A stretch of 64,000 bases of DNA from UBA1858 sp965227695 (GCA_965227695.1 OZ245760.1:558001-622000), one strand, 5' to 3'. Counted from the first letter of the stretch, positions 26,135 to 35,899 are shown. Made by a program: numbers and translations. The notes: a model not told the origin generated them from the letters alone.

Positions 26135-26695
26135 ATGGTGAAGACTCTCTCGAGTATGATCCCATTGGGTACTATTGCTCCTGATTTTGAGCTGTTTAAC
26201 CCGGTATCAGGGGGTTATGAGTCATTACAGAAACATCGGGGCAAGGTCGGCACCCTGGTAATGTTCATCTGTAACCATTGTCCCTATGTCAAACATATCA
26301 CAGCAGAATTGGCCAGGCTGGGTCAGGAATATCCCCCTTTGGGTATATCCGTGATTGCGATTAATGCCAACGATGTGGCTGCGTATCCTGAGGACTCACC
26401 CGAGAATATGGTCAGACAGGTCCGGGAAAATAACTATAACTTCCCGTATCTATATGACGAGACGCAACAGGTGGCCAAAGCCTACCATGCCGTGTGTACG
26501 CCTGACTTCTTTGTTTTTGATGCAGAATTGGCTTGTGTCTATCGCGGCCAGCTTGATGACTCCCGGCCAGGCAATGACCTTGCAGTCACGGGGAACGACG
26601 TGCGCGCAGCTCTGGATGCACTACTGGCTGGTCGTGATGTTCCCGAGCAACAGATACCCAGTATGGGTTGCAATATCAAGTGGAAAAAACGCTAA
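26135..26695 (+). CDS. Thioredoxin-fold redoxin (AhpC/TSA-like)
   Basis: The ATG at 26135 follows AAAGGA by a normal distance and gives 186 residues. A start 60 bp upstream would add residues unlike the family. The protein has the redoxin opening G-T-I-A-P-D-F-E-L, an F-I-C-N-H-C-P-Y-V-K active-site motif (C-x-x-C), then A-I-N-A-N-D and a thioredoxin-like core. Such proteins are annotated as thioredoxin-family or peroxiredoxin-like. Substrate and electron donor are unknown, and no signal peptide is seen, so it is probably cytoplasmic. It is divergent from metK and stands 189 bp before tkt. Confidence 0.88.
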   Translation: MVKTLSSMIPLGTIAPDFELFNPVSGGYESLQKHRGKVGTLVMFICNHCPYVKHITAELARLGQEYPPLGISVIAINANDVAAYPEDSPENMVRQVRENNYNFPYLYDETQQVAKAYHAVCTPDFFVFDAELACVYRGQLDDSRPGNDLAVTGNDVRAALDALLAGRDVPEQQIPSMGCNIKWKKR

Positions 26696-26884
26696 CCTGT
26701 CACAGTACGTAATCAGATGCTTGCTAGTCAAGGGCAACTCATGGAGAATGTGCGCGCTTTGTATCTGATCACATTATTATTTTCTGATTATGCGCACTAA
26801 TTGCTTAAGTTTTAAGCGAACGTCCGCATTTGTGGTCAATAGCGAATTGGGTAACGACTATACTACAACTATAAATTTATTCTC

Positions 26885-28876
26885 GTGGAAAATTATAAAG
26901 AGCTAGCCAATGCCATTCGCGCCTTGAGTATGGATGCCGTCCAGCAGGCAAACTCCGGGCATCCGGGCGCACCCATGGGTATGGCCGATATTGCCGAAGT
27001 TCTCTGGAGAGAGCACCTCAGGCACAATCCCGCAGATCCTCACTGGACAAACCGTGATCGCTTTGTATTGTCAAATGGGCATGGATCGATGCTGGTCTAT
27101 TCACTTTTGCATTTGACAGGGTACCAGTTGCCCATACAGGAAATTAAAAATTTCCGTCAACTGCATTCAATGACGCCCGGGCATCCGGAGGTTGGTGAAG
27201 CTCCGGGCGTTGAGACGACTACCGGCCCACTTGGTCAGGGTATCGCAAATGCAGTAGGGATGGCGCTGGCTGAAAAAATGCTTGCAGCGCAGTTCAATCG
27301 TCCTGATAGCAACATTATTGATCATTATACTTATGTTTTTGCTGGAGATGGCTGCATGATGGAAGGCATTTCTCATGAAGCCTGTTCTTTGGCCGGCACA
27401 TTAAATTTGGGGAAATTGATTGTTTTTTATGATAACAATGGAATTTCCATCGATGGCGATGTACAAAACTGGTTCACTGAGGATATCCCGGCACGATTTG
27501 GATCCTATGGCTGGCATGTCGTACGAGATGTCGATGGCCACAGCCGTGAGTCTGTCAATGACGCGATCGAACAGGCAAAAAATAAAACGGATCAACCCAC
27601 GCTGATTGACTGTAAAACCATTATTGGCTGGGGATCTCCCGGCAAGCAGGGAACCGGAGGCGTCCACGGTGCGCCACTTGGGGAAGATGAAGTAGCACGT
27701 GTGCGCGAAACTATTGGTTGGTCTTATCCCCCATTTGAGATACCCAGTTCGATCTACCAGGCATGGGATGCCACCCGGCAAGGCGAAAAACTTCAAACAC
27801 AATGGAACCAGCGCTTCTCTGACTATCAGAAACGATATCCGGAGCTGGCCAGTGAACTGGTTCGCAGGCTTGCAGGTCAGTTGCCGGGTAATTGGCAAAC
27901 TGATACTGACAACGCGCTCCAGGCTCTAAATCAGCAGGCACCGTCTGTTGCCACCCGTAAGGCCTCGGAAATGGCATTAGAAGTTATCGGCCCGATACTT
28001 CCTGAGTTAACAGGGGGTTCAGCTGATCTCACACCATCCAATAATACCTGGTGGTCAGGGTCAAAGGCCGTCACTTCAGAAGACGCCTCTGGAAACTATA
28101 TTCACTACGGTGTTCGTGAATTTGCAATGTCGGCGATAATGAATGGATTGGCCTTGCATGGTGGGTTGATCCCCTATGGCGGAACTTTTCTGACTTTTTC
28201 AGACTATGCCCGCAATGCCGTACGAATGGCGGCCTTGATGAAAACACCCGGTATATTCGTTTACACTCATGACTCGATTGGTCTGGGCGAGGATGGTCCG
28301 ACACATCAATCAGTAGAACATCTTGCAAGTTTGCGCAATATACCTAATCTCATGGTATGGCGTCCCTGTGACGTGATAGAGACCATGGTGGCATGGAAGA
28401 ATAGTATTGAAAACAGACATACATCTGCGTTGGCCTTCTCGCGCCAGAAAACGGCATTTATCACGCGCACATCCGAACAGATCGGGCAAGTAAAAAAAGG
28501 AGCCTATATACTCTACGAAACTGGCTCTGAACCGCAGATAATAATCATCGCAACAGGCAGTGAGGTGGGAATAGCCATGGATGCTGCCCGGCAGCTCAGT
28601 GCTGATGGCGTTAACGTTCGGCTGGTATCAATGCCAAGCAGTGATGTTTTTGAGTTACAAAGCGATGCCTATAAGCAGTCTGTATTACCGCAGCATGTTC
28701 GCGCACGCATCGCTGTCGAAGCTGGCGTGAGTGACTATTGGCGTAAATATGTTGGCCTGGACGGGGATGTCGTTGGTATTGATCAATTTGGAGCTTCAGC
28801 ACCGGGTGATGTACTCATGGAATACTTTGGCTTTACCGTGGAAAATATCGTGAGCCGTGCACGTGCTCTGTTATAG
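26885..28876 (+). CDS. tkt: Transketolase
   Basis: Transketolase moves two-carbon units between sugar phosphates in the pentose-phosphate and Calvin cycles, using thiamine diphosphate. The 663-residue length is typical. Residues near 24-33 read A-N-S-G-H-P-G-A-P-M. The ThDP motif is G-D-G-C-M-M-E-G-I through the downstream N-N near 153-185. The central pyrimidine-binding domain has G-V-R-E-F-A-M, and H-D-S-I-G-L-G-E-D-G-P-T-H-Q-S-V-E-H follows. Translation starts at GTG. The gene heads the tkt-gap-pgk-pyk-fba run and is 30 bp before gap. Confidence 0.97.
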   Translation: MENYKELANAIRALSMDAVQQANSGHPGAPMGMADIAEVLWREHLRHNPADPHWTNRDRFVLSNGHGSMLVYSLLHLTGYQLPIQEIKNFRQLHSMTPGHPEVGEAPGVETTTGPLGQGIANAVGMALAEKMLAAQFNRPDSNIIDHYTYVFAGDGCMMEGISHEACSLAGTLNLGKLIVFYDNNGISIDGDVQNWFTEDIPARFGSYGWHVVRDVDGHSRESVNDAIEQAKNKTDQPTLIDCKTIIGWGSPGKQGTGGVHGAPLGEDEVARVRETIGWSYPPFEIPSSIYQAWDATRQGEKLQTQWNQRFSDYQKRYPELASELVRRLAGQLPGNWQTDTDNALQALNQQAPSVATRKASEMALEVIGPILPELTGGSADLTPSNNTWWSGSKAVTSEDASGNYIHYGVREFAMSAIMNGLALHGGLIPYGGTFLTFSDYARNAVRMAALMKTPGIFVYTHDSIGLGEDGPTHQSVEHLASLRNIPNLMVWRPCDVIETMVAWKNSIENRHTSALAFSRQKTAFITRTSEQIGQVKKGAYILYETGSEPQIIIIATGSEVGIAMDAARQLSADGVNVRLVSMPSSDVFELQSDAYKQSVLPQHVRARIAVEAGVSDYWRKYVGLDGDVVGIDQFGASAPGDVLMEYFGFTVENIVSRARALL

Positions 28877-28906
28877 ATACTGTTAACACAAGAGGAATTT
28901 AATAGA

Positions 28907-29920
28907 ATGGCAATAAAAATTGCAATCAATGGATACGGAAGAATTGGACGCAACATATTGCGCGCCCTTTATGAGTCTGGTCGGACTGACGAAATCAAAG
29001 TCGTCGCCATCAATGATCTTGGTGACACACAAACCAACGCACATCTGACACGTTATGATTCGGCCCATGGCAAATTCAATGGCACGGTTGAAGTAGATGG
29101 TGATGATATTATCGTGAACGGTGACCGAATCCGTGTTTGCTCGGAACGTGACCCGTCCAGGCTGCCGTGGAAAGAACTCGGTGTGGATGTTGTGCATGAA
29201 TCCACAGGCTTTTTTGCCAGCAAGGACAAAGCATCAGCTCATCTTACAGCCGGCGCAAAAAAAGTCATCATTTCGGCACCCGGAGGTAGCGACGTTGATG
29301 CAACGGTTGTGTATGGCGTCAACCATGACATCCTGAAAGCATCGGATAGCGTCATTTCAAATGCCTCCTGCACGACCAACTGTCTGGCACCACTGGTGAA
29401 GCCGCTACATGAAAAAATTGGAGTGGTTGAGGGCTTAATGACCACCATCCATGCCTATACGAATGACCAGGTGTTGACGGATGTCTATCACAAGGATTTA
29501 CGACGGGCCCGTTCTGCAACACAATCCATGATTCCAACTAAAACTGGTGCTGCCGTCGCGGTTGGCCTGGTGTTGCCAGAATTAAATGGCAAACTGGACG
29601 GTTTTTCCATGCGGGTGCCAACTATTAATGTATCGGTAGTCGACTTGACGTTTACGGCAGCACGCAATACCACGATTGACGAAATCAACCAGATTATGAA
29701 AGATGCATCGAACGGTTCATTAAAAGGAGTGCTTGAATATAATTCCGAGCCTCTGGTTTCGTGTGACTTTAATCATAATCCGGCTTCATCTGTGTTTGAT
29801 GCTTCGCTAACAAAAGTCATGGGTGGAAAGCTAGTCAAGGTGCTTTCCTGGTACGATAACGAGTGGGGTTTTTCAAACCGCATGTTAGATACAACCGTCG
29901 CGCTGGTTAATGCACAATAA
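28907..29920 (+). CDS. gap: Glyceraldehyde-3-phosphate dehydrogenase
   Basis: This phosphorylating GAPDH of 337 residues interconverts glyceraldehyde-3-phosphate and 1,3-bisphosphoglycerate. The Rossmann motif I-N-G-Y-G-R-I-G-R-N is near residues 7-16. The catalytic Cys155 sits in S-N-A-S-C-T-T-N-C-L-A-P-L. The Y-D-N-E-W-G-F-S-N-R motif is near the C-terminus. The N-D-Q-V-L-T-D and Y-D-N-E-W features fit the Gap2/GapB-like branch used in gluconeogenic or carbon-fixing direction. Erythrose-4-phosphate dehydrogenase (Epd), which sits at this position in some gammaproteobacteria, is a less likely alternative. AGAGGAA precedes the start. Confidence 0.95.
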   Translation: MAIKIAINGYGRIGRNILRALYESGRTDEIKVVAINDLGDTQTNAHLTRYDSAHGKFNGTVEVDGDDIIVNGDRIRVCSERDPSRLPWKELGVDVVHESTGFFASKDKASAHLTAGAKKVIISAPGGSDVDATVVYGVNHDILKASDSVISNASCTTNCLAPLVKPLHEKIGVVEGLMTTIHAYTNDQVLTDVYHKDLRRARSATQSMIPTKTGAAVAVGLVLPELNGKLDGFSMRVPTINVSVVDLTFTAARNTTIDEINQIMKDASNGSLKGVLEYNSEPLVSCDFNHNPASSVFDASLTKVMGGKLVKVLSWYDNEWGFSNRMLDTTVALVNAQ

Positions 29921-29964
29921 GCAAATATTTCCAGGCAATTACCAACAAGCGTTGTAAAATCTGC

Positions 29965-31167
29965 ATGTCAAACATAATAACCATGGCTGAGATGAAATTG
30001 GCTCAGCGCCGGCTACTTATACGTCAAGATCTCAATGTTCCTGTTAATCAAGGGGTGATTACAAACGATGCACGAATTCGTGCATCCGTCCCGACCCTGA
30101 AGTTGGCCTTGTCCAAAGGAGCGGCAGTCATCGTAATGTCGCATCTGGGCCGCCCCACCGAAGGTCAACCCGAAGACAAATACAGTCTTGAGCCTGTAGC
30201 TCGCGCACTCAGCAAGGAATTAGGTCAGCAAGTAGAGTTGATAAAAGACTGGATTAATGGTTGTGAGGTGAAGCCCGGGCAGGTGATTTTATGTGAAAAT
30301 GTGCGTTTTCTGGTCGGTGAAAAGGCTTGTGATGAAAAACTCTCACGGAAAATGGCTGCTTTATGCGATATTTATGTGATGGATGCATTCGGCACAGCAC
30401 ACCGTGCACAGTCCTCAACTTACGGCGTTGCCAAGTTTGCCCCCCGTGCATGCGCGGGACCATTATTAACTGCGGAACTACAAGCCTTGGAAACGGCCCT
30501 GAAGGAGCCTCAGCGTCCCATGGTTGCGATCGTCGGCGGAGCTAAAGTTTCGACAAAATTAACACTCCTGCAACAATTGATTAATAAGGTCGACCAACTG
30601 GTTGTCGGAGGTGGTATTGCCAATACATTTATCGCTGCTGCGGGTTATCAGGTTGGAAAGTCACTCTATGAAGAAGATTTGGTTGATGTAGCAAAACAAT
30701 TAATAGACGAGGCAAAACAAAGAGGAGCGGATATTCCCATTCCGACCGATGTGGTTTGTGCAAAAGAATTTTCCGATCATGCGAGGGCAGAGATCAAACC
30801 CGTGGAAGATGTCGCCGACGATGACATGATACTGGACATAGGACCAGAAAGTGCTGCGCAGCTGGCTGCAGTCATGCAAAAAGCAGGTACCATTGTCTGG
30901 AATGGCCCGCTTGGGGTTTTTGAAATTCCGCAATTTTCTCAAGCGACAAAAATACTTTCTCACGCGATTGCCAATAGTCATGCTTTTTCCATTGCAGGCG
31001 GTGGTGATACTGTCGCCGCGATAGACAAGTTTAATATTGCCAATAAGGTTTCATATATTTCGACAGGCGGAGGCGCCTTCCTGGAATTTCTGGAAGGTAA
31101 GACTTTACCGGCGGTAGAAATACTGCAACAGCGTTCACGGGAATTAAAGCAACAAGATGATGCATAG
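29965..31167 (+). CDS. pgk: Phosphoglycerate kinase
   Basis: Pgk transfers phosphate between 1,3-bisphosphoglycerate and ADP. The 400-residue length is normal. Signatures are L-I-R-Q-D-L-N-V-P near residues 18-26, S-H-L-G-R-P-T-E-G near 59, the hinge G-G-A-K-V-S-T-K near 192, and the C-terminal nucleotide loop A-G-G-G-D-T-V-A. It follows gap by 44 bp, and its 3' end overlaps pyk by 11 bp, implying translational coupling. Confidence 0.97.
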   Translation: MSNIITMAEMKLAQRRLLIRQDLNVPVNQGVITNDARIRASVPTLKLALSKGAAVIVMSHLGRPTEGQPEDKYSLEPVARALSKELGQQVELIKDWINGCEVKPGQVILCENVRFLVGEKACDEKLSRKMAALCDIYVMDAFGTAHRAQSSTYGVAKFAPRACAGPLLTAELQALETALKEPQRPMVAIVGGAKVSTKLTLLQQLINKVDQLVVGGGIANTFIAAAGYQVGKSLYEEDLVDVAKQLIDEAKQRGADIPIPTDVVCAKEFSDHARAEIKPVEDVADDDMILDIGPESAAQLAAVMQKAGTIVWNGPLGVFEIPQFSQATKILSHAIANSHAFSIAGGGDTVAAIDKFNIANKVSYISTGGGAFLEFLEGKTLPAVEILQQRSRELKQQDDA

Positions 31168-32635
31168 ACGGACAAAAATTATTGCTACATTGGGGCCTGC
31201 AACCGATGATGAGCAGGTAATGTCGCAGATGATTGATGCAGGCATAGATCTTGTACGCCTTAATTTTTCGCATGGCACAATTGAGGAACATAAGCGCCGG
31301 GTGGAGATGGTACGAAGGATAAGTGCCGAAAAAAATTATAACGTTGGAATACTGGGTGACCTGCAGGGTGCGAAATTACGAATTGGTCGCTTTATTAATC
31401 ACAGGATTGTTTTACAGCCCGGCGACAGATTCAGTCTTGATGCTGAACTGGATCTTGAGTCAGGCACCCAGCAGGTCGTCGGGTTCACCTATAAAGGTTT
31501 GATCAATGATGTTTGTCCCGGGGATATCCTGTTACTCGATGATGGCAGGGTCTCTTTAAAAGTCGATGCAGTGGATGCAAACATCATTAAAACAACAGTG
31601 GTTATAGGGGGTGAGCTGTCCAGCAATAAAGGCATGAATCGTCAGGGTGGCGGCTTGTCTGCTGCCTGTATTACGCAAAAAGACATTAAAGATATCTCTT
31701 ACGTCAACGAGCTTGATCTGGACTATATTGCGGTTTCATTTTTAAAAAGCGCCAGTGACATTCAACAGGTCAGAGGTCTGCTCAAGGAACACGGGAGTGA
31801 CGTGTCCATTGTCGCAAAAATAGAAACCACGGAGGCAGTGGAACATATTGATGAAATTCTTGAGTGCACCGAGGCAATCATGATTGCACGCGGTGACCTG
31901 GGTGTGGAAATTGGTGATGCCGAGGTCCCTGCTGTACAGAAGATGCTGATAAACAAGGCTCAAAAAACAAATTGTCTTGCCATCACCGCAACCCAGATGA
32001 TGGAATCGATGGTGCATAGCCCTATCCCGACACGCGCGGAAGTATCCGATGTGGCAAATGCGGTGCTTGATGGTACTGATGCAGTCATGTTGTCTGGAGA
32101 AACAGCCGTGGGCGAATACCCAATTGAGGTGGTGAAAGCCATGAGCAGGATCTGTCGAGTCTCGGAAGTTCAGGAAGCCCAACGCCACACACGCCGAAAT
32201 GAAAAGCAATGCAATCGTGTGGATCAGGGTATTGCCATGGCAACCATGTATCTTGCCAATCATCTCAATGTTGCGGCCATTGCAGCCTTAACAGAGTCAG
32301 GCTCAACACCTTTGTGGATGTCACGAATCAGTTCAACCATTCCGATCTATGCACTGACCCGTCATATAAAAACACTCCGGCGGGTAACACTGTATAAGGG
32401 CGTATTTCCGGCCTACATCGATTTTCTGGGCAAAACACATGCGCAGGTCAATCATGCTGCGGTCAAGGTGCTCAAGGTATGCAAAGAGGTTGAAGACGGT
32501 GATCTGGTGATCCTGACCAAAGGTGATCTGATGGGTGTCGATGGTGGGACAAACGCGCTAAAAGTGCTGCGTGTAGGTCACATGGTGGAAGAAGAAGATG
32601 ACCCGGAGCATATCCGTGTTGTCAATGCTGATTGA
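31157..32635 (+). CDS. pyk: Pyruvate kinase
   Basis: Pyruvate kinase makes pyruvate and ATP from phosphoenolpyruvate. The 492-residue protein begins R-R-T-K-I-I-A-T-L-G-P-A-T. It shows the substrate-binding R-L-N-F-S-H-G segment, the V-A-K-I-E-T-T-E-A motif with catalytic Lys, I-A-R-G-D-L-G-V-E, and A-T-Q-M-M-E-S-M. Two adjacent ATG codons at 31157 and 31160 are possible starts, both inside the pgk coding region. The C-terminal regulatory domain is complete. Confidence 0.96.
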   Translation: MMHRRTKIIATLGPATDDEQVMSQMIDAGIDLVRLNFSHGTIEEHKRRVEMVRRISAEKNYNVGILGDLQGAKLRIGRFINHRIVLQPGDRFSLDAELDLESGTQQVVGFTYKGLINDVCPGDILLLDDGRVSLKVDAVDANIIKTTVVIGGELSSNKGMNRQGGGLSAACITQKDIKDISYVNELDLDYIAVSFLKSASDIQQVRGLLKEHGSDVSIVAKIETTEAVEHIDEILECTEAIMIARGDLGVEIGDAEVPAVQKMLINKAQKTNCLAITATQMMESMVHSPIPTRAEVSDVANAVLDGTDAVMLSGETAVGEYPIEVVKAMSRICRVSEVQEAQRHTRRNEKQCNRVDQGIAMATMYLANHLNVAAIAALTESGSTPLWMSRISSTIPIYALTRHIKTLRRVTLYKGVFPAYIDFLGKTHAQVNHAAVKVLKVCKEVEDGDLVILTKGDLMGVDGGTNALKVLRVGHMVEEEDDPEHIRVVNAD

Positions 32636-32718
32636 TACTGGGTTATTAGTCACGGCGACATCTTGCTCATATAGGGTAGAATAGCAGCAAACATATCTTT
32701 ATCTTTAAGGAGTGCAAA

Positions 32719-33735
32719 GTGAGCATAGAAGACGAGTTACAGCAAATTGCTAAAGCCATGGTGGCGCCCGGCAAAGGTATTCTGGCAATGGACGAAAGTC
32801 ATCCAACATGTGGTAAGCGTTTTAAGGCCCTCGGGATCCCGGAGACTGAAGAAATGCGTCAGGCCTATCGCGACATGCTGGTCACGACACCAGGCTTGTC
32901 CGACTATATCAGTGGCGCCATTCTTTTTGATGAAACTATTCGTCAGACGTTGCTCGATGGTACGCCTTTCCCCAGGTTCCTGAAAGAGAATGGAATAATT
33001 CCCGGGATTAAAGTCGATGCAGGTGCGAAGCCACTGGCTGGTCATCCGGATGAAAAAGTCACAGAAGGACTTGATGGCCTGCGCGAACGCATGAAGGAGT
33101 ATTACGACCTTGGCGCCCGATTTTCGAAATGGCGCGCGGTGATTACCATCGGTGAACATATCCCTAGCTGGGCATGCATTGAGGCAAATGCTCACGCACT
33201 TGCGCGCTATGCAAAGCTGAGCCAGGAGGCCGGTATTGTCCCCATTGTCGAGCCTGAAGTGCTGATGGATGGAAATCACTCCATTGAAAGAAGTTATCAG
33301 GTGACAGAGCTTGCCCAGCGCATTACTTTTCAGCACCTTAGAAACCAGGGAGTATTGATGGAGGGTATGGTGCTCAAACCAAGCATGGTCATTTCAGGCG
33401 CAAGTGCCCAACAACGTGCGGACATAGAAACAGTCGCCAGTGAAACTGTGCGTTGCCTGCTGAATACAGTCCCAGCTGCCGTACCCGGAATTGCATTCCT
33501 GTCGGGCGGCCAGTCAGATCAGGAAGCCAGTGCCCATTTGAACGCCATGCATAATTTGGGTATCGATCTGCCGTGGGCCTTAACCTTCTCATATGGACGC
33601 GCCCTTCAGCACGCATCAATGACTAAATGGGCGGGTGATGCTTCCAACGTAAAAGCCGCGCAAGAAGTACTGTTAGCCCGTGCTCGCAGCAATGGAAAAG
33701 CGGCACTTGGACAATATACGCCTGCTGAGGCATAA
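32719..33735 (+). CDS. Class I fructose-bisphosphate aldolase
   Basis: This metal-independent aldolase interconverts fructose-1,6-bisphosphate and two triose phosphates through a Schiff base. The 338-residue protein is of the eukaryote-like class I type. Visible features are G-I-L-A-M-D-E-S near residues 20-27, F-S-K-W-R-A-V, V-E-P-E-V-L, the Schiff-base Lys in M-V-L-K-P-S-M-V and F-L-S-G-G-Q-S. The start is GTG with AAGGAG upstream. At the equivalent locus of Pseudomonas, the aldolase is, to my knowledge, class II. It is the last gene of the sugar-phosphate run and is followed by a terminator. Confidence 0.95.
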   Translation: MSIEDELQQIAKAMVAPGKGILAMDESHPTCGKRFKALGIPETEEMRQAYRDMLVTTPGLSDYISGAILFDETIRQTLLDGTPFPRFLKENGIIPGIKVDAGAKPLAGHPDEKVTEGLDGLRERMKEYYDLGARFSKWRAVITIGEHIPSWACIEANAHALARYAKLSQEAGIVPIVEPEVLMDGNHSIERSYQVTELAQRITFQHLRNQGVLMEGMVLKPSMVISGASAQQRADIETVASETVRCLLNTVPAAVPGIAFLSGGQSDQEASAHLNAMHNLGIDLPWALTFSYGRALQHASMTKWAGDASNVKAAQEVLLARARSNGKAALGQYTPAEA

Positions 33736-33776
33736 CACACGGTTTGTTAATTGGCCTTGTCAAATGAACTGAAAAC

Positions 33777-33805
33777 AAGAAAGCCCGCTTGAGTGGGCTT
33801 TCTTT
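33777..33805. terminator. Bidirectional intrinsic terminator
   Basis: A perfect 10-bp inverted repeat (AAGAAAGCCC / GGGCTTTCTT) encloses an 8-nt loop between the convergent fba and BLUF genes. A short T-rich 3' side is built into the stem in both directions. Confidence 0.85.
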
Positions 33806-33824
33806 AGCCTATCTGGAACTCTTG

Positions 33825-34274
33825 CTAGGCCGCATCAACATATTGGTGCCAGTTTCCTTCGCGAAATTGCAATAATGCCTTACGCGCCCGACTTTCATCA
33901 CTTCGTGTTTGTGAACGAAAGCCCGATTTTAAAAAGTGGTGAAACCCTTCAAGATTCTCGCTGCTGGTTTGACGGGAGCGGTAAAATCCCATAGACCAAT
34001 TGTCGAAGTCCCGCTCTTCATGGTCACCTCGATATAACACCCGTGTTTCTGTATGACGTGTGTCGCCGGCAATTTTTTCATAAAGTGCCTGTACCCTGTC
34101 TTTGGGCCCTTCCAGTGCCTGTATAAATGAGCCCTGATGAAAAAGTAGCATGCCAGTAATTCCGCGGGCTGCGTTATTTTTGCGTGAAATAGCGAGAAGT
34201 TCTTCAAGCTCTGCTTCAGAAAAATCGCAATTTGCTGCGCTTATGTAGACCAGTTGATGTATTCTATTATCCAT
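33825..34274 (-). CDS. BLUF-domain blue-light sensor protein
   Basis: BLUF domains bind FAD and sense blue light through rearrangement of a Tyr/Gln hydrogen-bond network. The 149-residue protein (ATG at 34274, GAGGGATGAC upstream) has Tyr10, Asn34, Gln52, Trp93 and Met95. The spacing equals Tyr21, Asn45, Gln63, Trp104 and Met106 of AppA, so the flavin site looks complete. About 50 C-terminal residues form a helical cap, and there is no fused output domain, as in short BLUF proteins such as PixD. The partner is unknown: no adjacent regulator or diguanylate cyclase is seen. A single-gene transcript is likely. Confidence 0.93.
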   Translation of the reverse strand: MDNRIHQLVYISAANCDFSEAELEELLAISRKNNAARGITGMLLFHQGSFIQALEGPKDRVQALYEKIAGDTRHTETRVLYRGDHEERDFDNWSMGFYRSRQTSSENLEGFHHFLKSGFRSQTRSDESRARKALLQFREGNWHQYVDAA

Positions 34275-34526
34275 GTCATCCCTCAATCTATTTAGTCATC
34301 CCTGTTATCGGCCAGGCTGGTAAAAGCTTTAGCCAATATTCGACAACGTAAACCAAGTACAGGTTGATCTGTATAATTGCACCATGTTGGCATGTCTAAA
34401 AATTGTACTGGCAGTCATGGGCTTTGCAGAACCATATTCTCATCATTGAATATGCAAGCGTATGTGTTTATGTGCTGTTGATTTAAGGCTGGTAACAATT
34501 AAGTGAAAGGATACTTGTGTGTTATT

Positions 34527-35216
34527 TTATTCTTTTATGATGTTCAGCAACTGATTAATGACCTTGTTGTAGTTATCGTGAAGATTATGGTGGCTATCCG
34601 CCATATTTGGCATCGCGATAATTGGCAGACTCAGACGGGTTTTTAAATCATCATAATTGTCCATCGCTGATTGCTCATGTTCACGGGTCTGGTTTAATAC
34701 AATTGCACAAATGCTCAGTTTTCTGCTCGTAATCGCCTGTATGCTGAGAAGGGTTTGGTTAATGCAGCCCAGCTGATCGTTGACAACGAGTATCACGCTG
34801 GCCTGTAAATTTTGTGCAAGATCAGCATTTAGACCGTCGCTGCATAGTGGCGAGTAAAATCCTCCCGCTCCTTCAACCAAAAGAAAATCAGGTGTGCGTC
34901 TGGGTTTGCATGCGCGGGCAAGGTCATTGATAAGTACAGTCGAATTTGCAAGGCGAATGGCCCGCTCCGGAGAAATTGGAGGTTCATAGCGATAGGGACA
35001 AATATCGGATAGTGTCGAATTGCCTTGTGTCGCCTGCTCATAAAGAGTGGCATCTTCAGGGATCAGCTCACCATTACTTGATAACTTGCAACCTGTCTCA
35101 ACGGGTTTTCTTGGTTCGCATCTATATCCTGATTTAATAAGATCCTCAACTATGATGCGTCCAATATGGGTCTTGCCCACACCAGTGTCAGTGCCGGTCA
35201 AAAATATAGTTTTCAT
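34527..35216 (-). CDS. bioD: Dethiobiotin synthetase
   Basis: BioD closes the ureido ring of dethiobiotin from 7,8-diaminopelargonate, CO2 and ATP. The ATG at 35216 gives 229 residues; a TTG 9 bp upstream is less likely. The P-loop is G-T-D-T-G-V-G-K-T near residues 8-16. The P-V-E-T-G motif with the substrate-contacting Lys/Thr and E-G-A-G-G-F-Y are intact. No other bio genes are adjacent. It is divergent from the UPF0178 gene. Confidence 0.93.
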   Translation of the reverse strand: MKTIFLTGTDTGVGKTHIGRIIVEDLIKSGYRCEPRKPVETGCKLSSNGELIPEDATLYEQATQGNSTLSDICPYRYEPPISPERAIRLANSTVLINDLARACKPRRTPDFLLVEGAGGFYSPLCSDGLNADLAQNLQASVILVVNDQLGCINQTLLSIQAITSRKLSICAIVLNQTREHEQSAMDNYDDLKTRLSLPIIAMPNMADSHHNLHDNYNKVINQLLNIIKE

Positions 35217-35267
35217 ATACAACAAGTGTAAACTGCCGCTGGCGATGTGCCAACTATGGGATAAAGT

Positions 35268-35738
35268 ATGAAGATTTGGGTAGATGCTGATGCCTGTCCG
35301 GTGCCAGTGAAGGAAATTTTGTTTCGCGCCGCGGAACGAACCGGGGTCGAGCTTATACTGGTTGCCAACCAGCCTATGCGCAAGCCCAATTCGGTCAATA
35401 TAAAAATAATACAGGTATTGAATGGATATGATGAAGCAGATAATGAAATTTCAAGACGTGTGAAGGTGGGAGATTTGGTCATCACTGCCGATATCCCGTT
35501 GGCAGCAACAGTGCTCGCCCGACGGGCAATGGCACTCGATCCGCGGGGTGAGAGGTATTCTGCCTCCACCATCAATGCGCGTCTGGGAATGCGCGATTTG
35601 CTGGATGTATTAAGGGGAAGCGGAATTCAGTCAGGCGGTCAGGCTCCCTATAGTCAAAGTGATCGCAAAGCATTTGCCAACCAGCTTGATAAAATTCTTA
35701 CCAGGTATCTGTCGGGCAAAAACACGACGAATGAATAA
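35268..35738 (+). CDS. UPF0178 (YaiI/YqxD) family protein
   Basis: This 156-residue member of the YaiI/YqxD family begins K-I-W-V-D-A-D-A-C-P-V-P-V-K-E-I, with the Asp residues expected of a PIN-like nuclease fold. The central L-V-I-T-A-D-I-P-L-A and the I-x-x-R-L-G-M-R-D-L-L motif are conserved across the family. Its function has not been determined biochemically; a nuclease role is only an inference from the fold. It stands alone, divergent from bioD. Confidence 0.92.
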   Translation: MKIWVDADACPVPVKEILFRAAERTGVELILVANQPMRKPNSVNIKIIQVLNGYDEADNEISRRVKVGDLVITADIPLAATVLARRAMALDPRGERYSASTINARLGMRDLLDVLRGSGIQSGGQAPYSQSDRKAFANQLDKILTRYLSGKNTTNE

Positions 35739-35899
35739 TGAAAAATGAGTGATATTTATCAATTGAACTGTCTCCTTGATTAACGCGTGATTCGCCAGCG
35801 ATTATATATTGCTGTATGGTGTGAAGTTTTACGGGCTAATGATCGGACATCAGTTGATGTTCGCAGTAGCAGAAATAAATTCGTATTTATGGAGAAATT

